Positions 1 to 6,387 of a stretch of 7,389 nt of DNA are shown here, piece by piece. Under the pieces are notes generated by a model. That model did not search any database. It was not told where the DNA came from and worked only from the letters and a program-made list of their open reading frames with translations. The first letter of the stretch is position 1, and the number at the start of each line of letters is the position of its first letter. Source of the DNA: an uncultured Ruminococcus sp. (GTDB lineage: Bacteria; Bacillota; Clostridia; Oscillospirales; Acutalibacteraceae); NCBI GenBank assembly GCA_902766305.1, contig CACXDE010000153.1, positions 1 through 7,389 on the forward strand, given 5' to 3'. The position numbers and the translations under genes are program-made.

Positions 1-17
1 AGCAGAACTGATGGATT

Positions 18-25
18 GGGTGGTG
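18..25 (+). promoter_or_regulatory. Ribosome binding site deciding a GTG start
   Basis: GGGTGGTG lies 5 bases before the GTG at 31. It favours GTG 31 over the in-frame TTG at 16, which would lie within it and has no visible site of its own inside the window. Confidence 0.5.
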
Positions 26-30
26 TTTTT

Positions 31-336
31 GTGTCGGAAATTACAGTAAAAGCTGAAGAATTAAGAGAGGCAGACCTTACACTTAGAGATGTTATAACAA
101 ACCTTAACGCTCTGCATGACAGGATCAATCACATAACCTGGGATCTGAGAGATTCATGGGACGGTGCAGCGTGTGATGAATATATAAGCCGTCTTATCAG
201 TAAAAATCAGGATCTGAGAGAAGTAATAAAATTATTGGAGGAATTCAGTAACTATGCCATGGACTCGGCTAAAGTATTTGAGAGTCTTGATGAGTTATTC
301 AAAAAAATTCCATTTTTAGGTGGTGTATTCAAATAA
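31..336 (+). CDS. WXG100 (ESAT-6-like) small secreted protein
   Basis: Predicted 101-residue all-helical protein of the WXG100 family, the small substrates and partners of type VII (ESX/Ess) secretion. Length is typical of the family (about 100). The hallmark turn is W43-D-G45 in the segment DSWDGAACDEY, flanked by two long amphipathic helices (about 8-40 and 46-88). There is no signal peptide or membrane helix, as expected. I chose the GTG at 31 because the resulting N-terminus MSEITVKAEEL is typical for the family and a GGGTGGTG sequence (18-25) lies 5 bases upstream; a TTG at 16 in the same frame would add five unlikely residues. No clear C-terminal YxxxD/E export signal is seen (Y75 is followed by Ser at +4). 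The stop overlaps the next start by one base (TAATG), so the two are translationally coupled. Family is confident; role as substrate or chaperone is unknown. Confidence 0.87.
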   Translation: MSEITVKAEELREADLTLRDVITNLNALHDRINHITWDLRDSWDGAACDEYISRLISKNQDLREVIKLLEEFSNYAMDSAKVFESLDELFKKIPFLGGVFK

Positions 337-806
337 TGATTATTTCAATAGATACAGATGTGTTATCTGAGGTGGCTTCATTGGCAAGGAGCATCAATGA
401 GGAGATAAATCAGATATCGGAGATAATGCAAAGGGTAACAATACATGAAGACTGGAACTGTAAGGAGAGAGATGCGATAAATGATGCTATAACAAACAAC
501 AGGAAAGCACAGGCAAATCTTCAGGAAATGTCTGAAAGCTTTTCGGGTACATTAACATCAATATCTGAACGGTTCCTTGAAGCAGAAAGAGATTTGCCGA
601 GTAAATTCCAGCATCTTGATTCAATGATCGGCAGTGCTTTATCTGTCGTCGATAAGATAAGAAACAGTGATAACATTTCATCCGGTATCGTAAGAGAGAT
701 CAGAGCTGATATAAAATTAACAGACTCGATGGAGTGCTATGAACTGGAATCACTTACGGATAATATCAATATATGTGGTTTTGAACAATTCGTAAATCAG
801 ACATGA
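336..806 (+). CDS. WXG100-like helical protein with C-terminal extension
   Basis: A 156-residue, acidic, almost entirely helical protein. Residues 1-95 have the length and heptad-like pattern of a WXG100 helical hairpin, with the turn at HEDW40-N-C42 where a W-x-G would stand, so the glycine is replaced by cysteine. Residues 96-156 form an extra tail, so it is longer than a standard WXG100 protein. There is no signal peptide or transmembrane segment. It starts one base inside the stop of the upstream WXG100 gene and is followed after 11 bases by the effector-like gene. By analogy with type VII loci in Firmicutes, small helical proteins encoded just before an LXG/WXG effector often bind the effector N-terminus as targeting partners; that role here is inferred from order and size. 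It could instead be a secreted substrate itself. The exact family assignment is less sure than for its upstream neighbour. Confidence 0.7.
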   Translation: MIISIDTDVLSEVASLARSINEEINQISEIMQRVTIHEDWNCKERDAINDAITNNRKAQANLQEMSESFSGTLTSISERFLEAERDLPSKFQHLDSMIGSALSVVDKIRNSDNISSGIVREIRADIKLTDSMECYELESLTDNINICGFEQFVNQT

Positions 807-813
807 GGTGAGG
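806..813 (+). promoter_or_regulatory. Ribosome binding site for the GTG-started peptidase gene
   Basis: AGGTGAGG begins on the last base of the preceding stop codon and lies 4-6 bases before the GTG at 818. This supports GTG as the true start and suggests coupled translation with the gene before it. Confidence 0.65.
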
Positions 814-817
814 ACAA

Positions 818-1729
818 GTGCCGCAAAAAATATCGATCAATACGGATACTCTGAGAAGTCAGGCTGATCAGTTAGAGAACTGTGTTTTTGAACTGGAAGG
901 AAATCTGGAAAAAGCAACCAGGCAGATATTTATAATAAATGAATCGACCAGTCTTACAATGAGAATGGCAATGATTGCACGGACTATGCAGCTTCAGTCA
1001 ATGATCAATTCCTTAAAGGAAACAATGCAGACCGGTGTAACGCTTGCCAGACAATGCGCTGATGAGTTTGAAAACAGGGATATACAAAACAAACGTAATA
1101 TCGATCAGGTGATCAGAGAGAATATTCCGGATCTGCCGGCAAGAGTTACGGAAACCCCCGCTTCAACTCAGGGAGTGATCGATGAGCGTTTGTTTGACCA
1201 GTATCTTCCCGAATATATGGAGGGAGAAAACAGCTTTGATTATGACCATGACGGCGACAGCGACGGGTGTGCCATCTGTTCAGCTGCTTATGCACTTACT
1301 GCCATGGGGATATATACTACTCCGCGAGACGCTTACAACCGCAGCGGCGGAGTAGGTGCTGCATGGTATAATATCGCAGGCGGCAAAGCATCTTATCAGA
1401 CTACGGGAGATGTTTCACAGATAAATTTCGATTCATTGGCAAAAGAATCTTTTCAGGACGGAAATATGTCTGATCTTATTATTCATACAAATGAATTCGG
1501 AACGCACTATATAGTGCTTAAGGACATAGAGCTTGACAATGATGGCAATATTTCAAAATATATTGTCTATGACCCTAACGGATATTATTCTTATCGGGAT
1601 TACAGAAATAATCCTTCGGAAGGATATAAATATGATGAATCACTTCATATCAAAACATATTCGTCCTTTCACGAATTGGTATCGCAGAACCAAGGAATAG
1701 ATTATCTGGCTTATTATACGAGGAATTGA
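818..1729 (+). CDS. Type VII-like effector: helical N-terminus fused to C39-like cysteine peptidase
   Basis: A 303-residue two-part protein. Residues 1-90 are helical, start with SINTDTLRSQADQLE and resemble the ESX/LXG-type targeting region, though without a W-x-G. Residues 91-135 are a linker. Residues 136-303 look like a papain-like peptidase of the C39-like group: GC151AICSAAYALTAMG matches the nucleophile helix pattern GCGPTSAAMALSYLG of that group, H230 lies in the strand GTHYIVLKDIE, and D252 in IVYDPNG, giving a plausible Cys-His-Asp triad. Directly before the cysteine is D141-x-D143-x-D145-G-D147-x-D149, an Asp-rich loop like a calcium-binding loop. No clear oxyanion-hole Gln precedes the cysteine; Q128 is the nearest, so activity is not assured. 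It has no signal peptide. Position after two WXG-type genes suggests export by a type VII system; the target is unknown. It could be a toxin or a processing enzyme. Confidence 0.75.
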   Translation: MPQKISINTDTLRSQADQLENCVFELEGNLEKATRQIFIINESTSLTMRMAMIARTMQLQSMINSLKETMQTGVTLARQCADEFENRDIQNKRNIDQVIRENIPDLPARVTETPASTQGVIDERLFDQYLPEYMEGENSFDYDHDGDSDGCAICSAAYALTAMGIYTTPRDAYNRSGGVGAAWYNIAGGKASYQTTGDVSQINFDSLAKESFQDGNMSDLIIHTNEFGTHYIVLKDIELDNDGNISKYIVYDPNGYYSYRDYRNNPSEGYKYDESLHIKTYSSFHELVSQNQGIDYLAYYTRN

Positions 1730-1745
1730 TTTAGCAGGAGTTATT

Positions 1746-2480
1746 ATGCTTACATACGCATTTGTTACAGATGTTGGCGGAAGAAAAGTCAACGAAGACA
1801 GTATAGGAACATTTGAAAAGGACAATTATCGGTGTTTTGTAGTTTGCGACGGACTGGGCGGTCACGGAATGGGAGATACAGCTTCTACACTTGTGCGCGA
1901 TTTTTTTTGCAGGAGTTTTGAAAATATTACGAATGCAAAACATTTTCTAAGTGAGACCTTTGAGGGAGCCCAGAATGAACTATTGGAAACACAAAAGCTT
2001 ATCAATGCCGGAAACAAAATGAAAACTACGGTAGTAACATTATTGACAGACGGTAAAAAAGCGTATATTGGACACATCGGGGATTCAAGACTGTATGTAT
2101 TTTCTAAAAATAAAGTGTATGCAAAAACTACGGATCACAGTCTTCCCCAGATGCTTGTAAAGTCAGGAGAAATAAATGAAAACGAGATAAGAAATCATCC
2201 CGAAAGAAACATCCTTATGAGAGTAATGGGAACAAAGTGGGAAGAAGGTCATAAATATGAGCTGATGAAACCTATACCATTGAAAAGGTGTCAGGCTTTT
2301 TTATTGTGTTCTGACGGGTTCTGGGAGCTTATACGTGAGGATGAAATGTGTGTATGTCTTAGAGATGCCGTTTACGCATCTGACTGGCTTATCAGTATGA
2401 ATAAGATCATAAGAAAAAACGGACTTCCAAATGGCGAAAATATGGACAATTACTCTGCAATAGCAGTGTTTAATATATAA
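1746..2480 (+). CDS. PP2C-family Ser/Thr protein phosphatase (first of two)
   Basis: A 244-residue soluble, metal-dependent (Mg/Mn) phosphatase of the PP2C/PrpC/Stp type, which removes phosphate from Ser/Thr residues placed by Hanks-type kinases. Length is that of a bare bacterial PP2C domain. The motifs appear in order: the N-E-D motif (D18), VCDGLGGHGMGD (metal ligands D35, G36), KTTVVTLL, GHIGDSRLY (D113), T-D-H-S (D130), the CHP-like stretch NHPERNILMRVMG, LCSDGFWE (D190) and DNYSAI (D234). All expected metal-binding acidic residues are present, so activity is likely. GCAGGAG at 1734-1740 supports the ATG at 1746. It follows the peptidase gene by 16 bases and precedes a second PP2C gene by 13. 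It is probably cytoplasmic and opposes the kinase encoded downstream. A run of eight T at 1901-1908 does not break the frame. Confidence 0.93.
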   Translation: MLTYAFVTDVGGRKVNEDSIGTFEKDNYRCFVVCDGLGGHGMGDTASTLVRDFFCRSFENITNAKHFLSETFEGAQNELLETQKLINAGNKMKTTVVTLLTDGKKAYIGHIGDSRLYVFSKNKVYAKTTDHSLPQMLVKSGEINENEIRNHPERNILMRVMGTKWEEGHKYELMKPIPLKRCQAFLLCSDGFWELIREDEMCVCLRDAVYASDWLISMNKIIRKNGLPNGENMDNYSAIAVFNI

Positions 2481-2493
2481 GGTCGGTGAATAT

Positions 2494-3297
2494 ATGCAAG
2501 GCTATAATGATAACGAATTGAGAATAACAAAAGAAAATTCATTATATGAATTTATTGCATATACTACAGTCGGAGACAGAGAAGAACAGCAGGACAGCTT
2601 TGGGTTCCAGATGAAAAACAGCTCACTTCTTGCTATTGTATGCGATGGCATGGGCGGTCATAAAGGAGGAGCATCTGCGAGCAGACTTGCCGTTGATGAA
2701 TTGCTTGAAAAGCTTGATCTGAATAATGCAGTATCTGACATACCTGAATATTTTCTTCAGACATTAAGAGAAACAGATATAAAAGTGTCATCCATAAAAG
2801 ACGGCAGAGGCGACCCGCTCGGAGCAGGTACTACCGCAGTGGTGGTGATTATAAAAAACAACGATCTGTATTGGTGTTCGGCAGGCGACAGCAGGATATA
2901 TATTATACGGGGAGACGAGATGATACAGGCTACCTGTGACCATATCTACAGGCTCATTCTTGACAGACAGCTTTTCAGCGGAGAAATATCAGAAGACGAA
3001 TATACAAAAGAGGTCACTATGGGCGATGCACTGATAAGCTTTCTGGGAGCAGGCAATCTTCCGATGACGGATATAAATAATGAACCTTTCAGACTTTATA
3101 AAGATGATGTCGTTATACTGACAAGCGACGGACTTTATAAATATCTGTCAGAGCAGGAGATAAAGAGCATAATCTGTAATTTCAGCGATCTTGATGATAC
3201 TGTAGAAGCTCTTGATTCAAAAGTAAGGCGTGCTTCAAAAAAGATAAGCTTACAGAGAGATAACATGACGGTTATAATTATTAAAATAAAAAAGTGA
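2494..3297 (+). CDS. PP2C-family Ser/Thr protein phosphatase (second of two)
   Basis: A 267-residue PP2C phosphatase, clearly diverged from the one just upstream. It has about 17 extra residues at its N-terminus before the conserved core. Motifs are EQQDS (D34), VCDGMGGHKGG (D51, G52), GAGTTAVVV, SAGDSRIY (D132), DH (149-150), LTSDGLYKY (D212) and RDNMTVIII (D256); the metal site looks complete. The stretch between DH and SDG differs from the usual DHS...HP.RN.LTR.LG pattern: it reads DHIYRLILDRQLFSGEIS and then GDALISFLG, so the flap that shapes substrate access may be different. The start ATG is preceded by a modest GGTCGGTGA (2481-2489). It is cytoplasmic, in the same transcription unit, and likely opposes the local kinases, perhaps on a different substrate from the first phosphatase. 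Confidence 0.93.
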   Translation: MQGYNDNELRITKENSLYEFIAYTTVGDREEQQDSFGFQMKNSSLLAIVCDGMGGHKGGASASRLAVDELLEKLDLNNAVSDIPEYFLQTLRETDIKVSSIKDGRGDPLGAGTTAVVVIIKNNDLYWCSAGDSRIYIIRGDEMIQATCDHIYRLILDRQLFSGEISEDEYTKEVTMGDALISFLGAGNLPMTDINNEPFRLYKDDVVILTSDGLYKYLSEQEIKSIICNFSDLDDTVEALDSKVRRASKKISLQRDNMTVIIIKIKK

Positions 3298-3324
3298 ATA
3301 TTGAGGTTGATACAAAAATAACAC

Positions 3325-3330
3325 GAGGAG
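3325..3330 (+). promoter_or_regulatory. Ribosome binding site deciding the FHA protein start
   Basis: GAGGAG sits 8 bases before the ATG at 3339. It favours this start over the in-frame GTG at 3294, which overlaps the previous stop codon and would add 15 residues in front of the conserved zinc-ribbon beginning MIKTRCLNGH. Confidence 0.75.
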
Positions 3331-3338
3331 TGTCTGTT

Positions 3339-4232
3339 ATGATAAAAACAAGATGTTTAAACGGTCATTATTTTGACTGTGAGGAATATGAATATTGTCC
3401 TGTATGTGGAGCACTTTCGGTAGAAAGGAATAAAGCTTCGGATGAAGCCAAAAAGAAAAAAGGATTCTTTAAACAGGAATCAAAGAAAAAAGATGTAGAA
3501 ACAAAAGTTGTTCCTGACGGAAGAGTTGACAAAACTTTCGGTATCCTTGGATTCAGCAAAAAAGATTCTGATCGTATTGCTGCCAAGCAGGTCTCGGAAG
3601 GTATATTTTTTGATGACAATACCAGTACAGCTGATTTTGACATAGAGGATGAAATATATATTGAATCGGATCCGGTAGTAAATGATACTGAGCAATCTGA
3701 GCCGGAACAGGAACAGATACCTGTCAAAAACAAATCGGGAACAGATATTGGACTTGGACAGCAGCTTGCAAATGCACAGGCCAAAACAGTAGGATTTTTT
3801 AGTATGCCTAATTCTTCATCTGTACAGTCAAACTCCGTAAATCCGGGCAATACTCCTTCACGGGAGCACAGCGGACCTGTTGAACCTGTAGTGGGCTGGC
3901 TGGTAGCAATAAAAGGTGACCATCTTGGCGAATGCTTCAATATATATTCGGGAAAAAGCTCAATGGGACGCAGTCAGAATAACAGGATCGTTTTTGCCAA
4001 AGACGGACAGATCTCAAGAGAAAAACACGCATTTGTAATGTATGAACCCAAAAAGCGTGAATTCTTCATACAGTCAGGTGACAGCAGCGGTCTCACATAT
4101 CTTAATGATGAAAATATAATGGGCTCCAAAAAGCTAAACGCATTTGATATTATTGAGCTTGGCGGAAGTCAGTTTATATTTGTTCCTTTGTGCTGCGACA
4201 GATTTTCTTGGGAGAGTTATATCGGGAAGTGA
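3339..4232 (+). CDS. Zinc ribbon plus FHA-domain adaptor protein
   Basis: A 297-residue cytoplasmic protein. Residues 6-23 form a compact zinc ribbon C6-x3-H10-x9-C20-x2-C23 (CLNGH...CPVCG), the same pattern found three times in the protein encoded at 6388. Residues 30-180 are a charged, low-complexity, probably disordered linker with the related pieces KTFGIL (T66) and KTVGFF (T150). Residues 186-285 are a forkhead-associated domain, which binds phosphothreonine peptides: GR211S, the S226-R-E-K-H230 signature, and N256 in TYLNDEN match the usual phosphate-contacting and structural positions. The domain sits between two phosphatase genes and a kinase gene, so it is the likely reader of local phosphorylation; the linker threonines could be kinase targets bound in cis or trans, as known for GarA/OdhI-type regulators. 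Its downstream partner is unknown. Start chosen by the site at 3325 and the ribbon at the N-terminus. Confidence 0.9.
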   Translation: MIKTRCLNGHYFDCEEYEYCPVCGALSVERNKASDEAKKKKGFFKQESKKKDVETKVVPDGRVDKTFGILGFSKKDSDRIAAKQVSEGIFFDDNTSTADFDIEDEIYIESDPVVNDTEQSEPEQEQIPVKNKSGTDIGLGQQLANAQAKTVGFFSMPNSSSVQSNSVNPGNTPSREHSGPVEPVVGWLVAIKGDHLGECFNIYSGKSSMGRSQNNRIVFAKDGQISREKHAFVMYEPKKREFFIQSGDSSGLTYLNDENIMGSKKLNAFDIIELGGSQFIFVPLCCDRFSWESYIGK

Positions 4233-4399
4233 TTAAATGAAATCCTGTATCAGGAGTCTTTGTAAGCCTGATAGTGAAGATATTATTATCTTGTTAAAAA
4301 GTATTCTGATAATAACGTTCTGAATACCTCTCCGGAAAAATTGACGCCCAAAAAAAGCAATTATCGGCTGGAATATGTAAATGGAGGCTTCGAACAATT
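4233..4399 (+). other. Spacer with alternative inverted repeats before the kinase gene
   Basis: The longest gap between genes in the window (167 bases). It contains several complementary segments: TCCTG (4243-4247) with CAGGA (4251-4255); TATCAGG (4248-4254) with CCTGATA (4267-4273), which excludes the first; TTATTATC (4283-4290) with GATAATAA (4308-4315); and GTATTC (4301-4306) with GAATAC (4322-4327), which excludes the third. No stem ends in a clear T-run, so a plain terminator is not supported. No -35/-10 pair with normal spacing was found. A 28-codon frame (4237-4323) is also present with a GGAAG 7 bases upstream, but it resembles nothing I know. GGAGG at 4383-4387 lies 12 bases from the kinase ATG, a longer spacing than usual. 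The region may hold a regulatory leader; this is only suggestive in AT-rich sequence. Confidence 0.35.
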
Positions 4400-6382
4400 A
4401 TGAAAAGATGTTTTACTTGTCTTAAAGAAATTCCGGATAAATTGAATATGTGTCCGTTTTGCGGCAGTATATATACGGCGATTCCTACACAGCCCATTGA
4501 TCTTAAGCCGGGCACTGTATTAGCTGGCCGCTATTATATCGGAAGGTCCACAGCAAGCGGCGGATTTGGCATAGTATATAAAGCATATGATATTAAGCTT
4601 GAAACTATAGTTGCCGTAAAGGAGTTTTATCCCGGGAATATAGTTACACGTGCCGAAGGGACGACAGATGTTATCGTTTCAAAAAAAGCTTACCAAGAAT
4701 ATAAGTATCGAAAAAGTCGTTTTTTGGCCGAAGCAAGAAACATGGCGAAGTTTGGCAACCATAAAAGTATACCGAATGTTTTTGAATTTTTTGAAGCCAA
4801 CAATACAGCTTATATAGTGATGGAATATCTTGAAGGCAAGACGCTGACAAACTATCTTGGAGAAAACGGAAAATGTCCGATCGATTTCTCAGTGTATATA
4901 GTCAATGAAGTAGGAAATGCTCTGGTAGCTATGCATAACGAGGGCATAATTCACAAAGATGTAGCACCGGATAATATTTATATATGTAATTCCGGAAACG
5001 AGATCAAGCTGCTTGATCTCGGCGCAGCAAAGCTGAAGGATTATAAAGAAGACGTTCTTGATATTGTCTTGAAGCCCGGTTTTTCACCGCCGGAGCAGTA
5101 TGACAAGACCAATACAAACATCGGCTGGTGGTCTGACGTGTATGCATTGGGTGCAACAATGTATATGATGCTCACAGGTATCAAGCCCGAAGAATCCACA
5201 AACCGCAAAGTAGGGGACAATGTAAAATATCCGCATGAAATAGATCCATCTATATCCGAAAATCTCAGCAATACCGTTATGAAGGCAATGGCAGTTGACA
5301 CACACATGAGATTTAAGAATGTCGCAGAATTCTTGAAAGCCGTTAACGGTGAAGTAAAGATAATCCCGGTTGAAAAGGAAAAAAGAAAAAGAAAATTCCG
5401 CAGGTTTACAGGTATAGCTGCAGCTGTTGCGGTTCTGGTATTGGTAGGAAGTGTTTTTGCCCTCAATTATAAAGGACGCAGGGACGTTGAAACGTTATCG
5501 CCTGCTGATATTGAAGTATGGATATCTGTAAAAGCCGGATCAACGGAAACTGCGGCGGTAGAAAGCATATCAAATCAGTTTCATGAAACATATGACGGTA
5601 TCAATATAACAATAAAAGCTATTCCCGAATCAGACTATAAGAAAAAAATTGAAGAGGCAGCAGCAAACGATTCTTTGCCGGCATTGTTTGAAAGTACGGA
5701 TATATCCGGGACTGTACTCGAAAAGGCAAAAGATGTTTCCGGTGTTCTTCAATCTCCGGAAGCAAAAGACTGTCTGTTTTTAGATAAATATAGCAGTTAT
5801 TATCATGAAAGCAAAAAAATACCTTTGGGTATAGAAGTACCTCTTGCTTATGTTATTACAAATGGTCCTGTGAAAGTGGACTATCATGAGCCGTATTTTA
5901 AAAGCCTGTCTGATTTTAAAACAAAGGATATTGCGGTAAACGATACATATAAGGAACTTGTGGCGTCTGCATTCGATATCAGTGGATACAGGCAGGTCAA
6001 CAAATCGCAGTTTCTTAATAATGATAATAACACCTGTGCTGTAATGCTGTCATCAACAATGGATCTCAATAATGTCAAACAGACAATAACAAGATATGAA
6101 AAATCTTGTGTCTATAGTGATGCTGACCAAATAAACTGTAAATTCACATACGAATGGAGCATAGGGCAGGGAACCGGTGACGAAATAAATGCGGCAGAGA
6201 GACTTCTTTCTTGGATGCTTGGAAATGCTTTTCAGAATGAGCTTATGATAAGCATATCAAATGAAGGTCAGATACCGTTAAATAAAACCTGTTTCAATGA
6301 AAAAATAAGTCAGAAGGATCTTGCGCCAATCTCTAAAATATATAGTAAGTTTGTGTTTGAAAACAAAAATAAGGATGGATGA
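4400..6382 (+). CDS. Transmembrane Ser/Thr kinase with zinc ribbon and outer solute-binding-like domain
   Basis: A 660-residue Hanks-type kinase. Residues 4-21 are a zinc ribbon (C4-x2-C7-x10-C18-x2-C21). The kinase domain covers about 42-315: glycine loop GRSTASGGFGIVYK, lysine K74 in VAVKEFYP, helix C E111, catalytic loop HKD187VAPDN192, D206-L-G, PPE232QY and WSD246VYALG. The essential Lys, Glu, Asp and Asn are present, so it should be active, although HRD is HKD. A basic stretch (326-335) precedes one membrane helix (about 336-357), placing the kinase inside. Residues 370-655 outside resemble a family 1 ABC solute-binding protein: DIEVWISVKAG...INITIKAIPESDYKKKI...LPALFESTDI near the start and AAERLLSWMLGN...GQIPLNK near the end. 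It is probably a ligand sensor. It overlaps the next gene by 4 bases (ATGA). Ligand and substrate are unknown. Confidence 0.92.
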   Translation: MKRCFTCLKEIPDKLNMCPFCGSIYTAIPTQPIDLKPGTVLAGRYYIGRSTASGGFGIVYKAYDIKLETIVAVKEFYPGNIVTRAEGTTDVIVSKKAYQEYKYRKSRFLAEARNMAKFGNHKSIPNVFEFFEANNTAYIVMEYLEGKTLTNYLGENGKCPIDFSVYIVNEVGNALVAMHNEGIIHKDVAPDNIYICNSGNEIKLLDLGAAKLKDYKEDVLDIVLKPGFSPPEQYDKTNTNIGWWSDVYALGATMYMMLTGIKPEESTNRKVGDNVKYPHEIDPSISENLSNTVMKAMAVDTHMRFKNVAEFLKAVNGEVKIIPVEKEKRKRKFRRFTGIAAAVAVLVLVGSVFALNYKGRRDVETLSPADIEVWISVKAGSTETAAVESISNQFHETYDGINITIKAIPESDYKKKIEEAAANDSLPALFESTDISGTVLEKAKDVSGVLQSPEAKDCLFLDKYSSYYHESKKIPLGIEVPLAYVITNGPVKVDYHEPYFKSLSDFKTKDIAVNDTYKELVASAFDISGYRQVNKSQFLNNDNNTCAVMLSSTMDLNNVKQTITRYEKSCVYSDADQINCKFTYEWSIGQGTGDEINAAERLLSWMLGNAFQNELMISISNEGQIPLNKTCFNEKISQKDLAPISKIYSKFVFENKNKDG

Positions 6383-6387
6383 AAAAA

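Noticed and set aside
16..30. TTG start at 16 for the first gene
   Set aside because: Adds MGGVF in front of a normal WXG100 beginning and lies on top of the likely ribosome site for GTG 31.
1901..1908. Run of eight T as a possible frameshift or phase-variable tract in the first PP2C gene
   Set aside because: The frame is intact across it and all downstream motifs stay in frame; a run of eight in AT-rich DNA is not strong evidence.
3294..3338. GTG start at 3294 for the FHA gene
   Set aside because: Overlaps the preceding stop without a good ribosome site; ATG 3339 has GAGGAG at 8 bases and begins with the ribbon.
3368..3940. 190-codon open frame on the - strand
   Set aside because: Lies wholly within the FHA gene, is antisense to its low-complexity linker, has no family-like motif, and the + strand frame carries clear ribbon and FHA signatures.
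4243..4260. TCCTG/CAGGA hairpin followed by GTCTTTGT as a terminator after the FHA gene
   Set aside because: Stem of only 5 bases and no real T-run; read-through into the kinase gene is more likely.
4291..4315. Promoter-like TTGTTA plus GATAAT
   Set aside because: The two boxes are only 11 bases apart, too close for a sigma-A promoter, and no other well-spaced -35 was seen for GATAAT.
4341..4366. TTGACG (4341-4346) with TTATCG (4361-4366) as a promoter
   Set aside because: Spacing is 14 bases and the -10 match is poor; would not be convincing without transcript data.
5041..5466. 141-codon open frame on the - strand
   Set aside because: Antisense to the kinase domain and membrane helix of a well-supported gene; its sequence shows no motif of its own.
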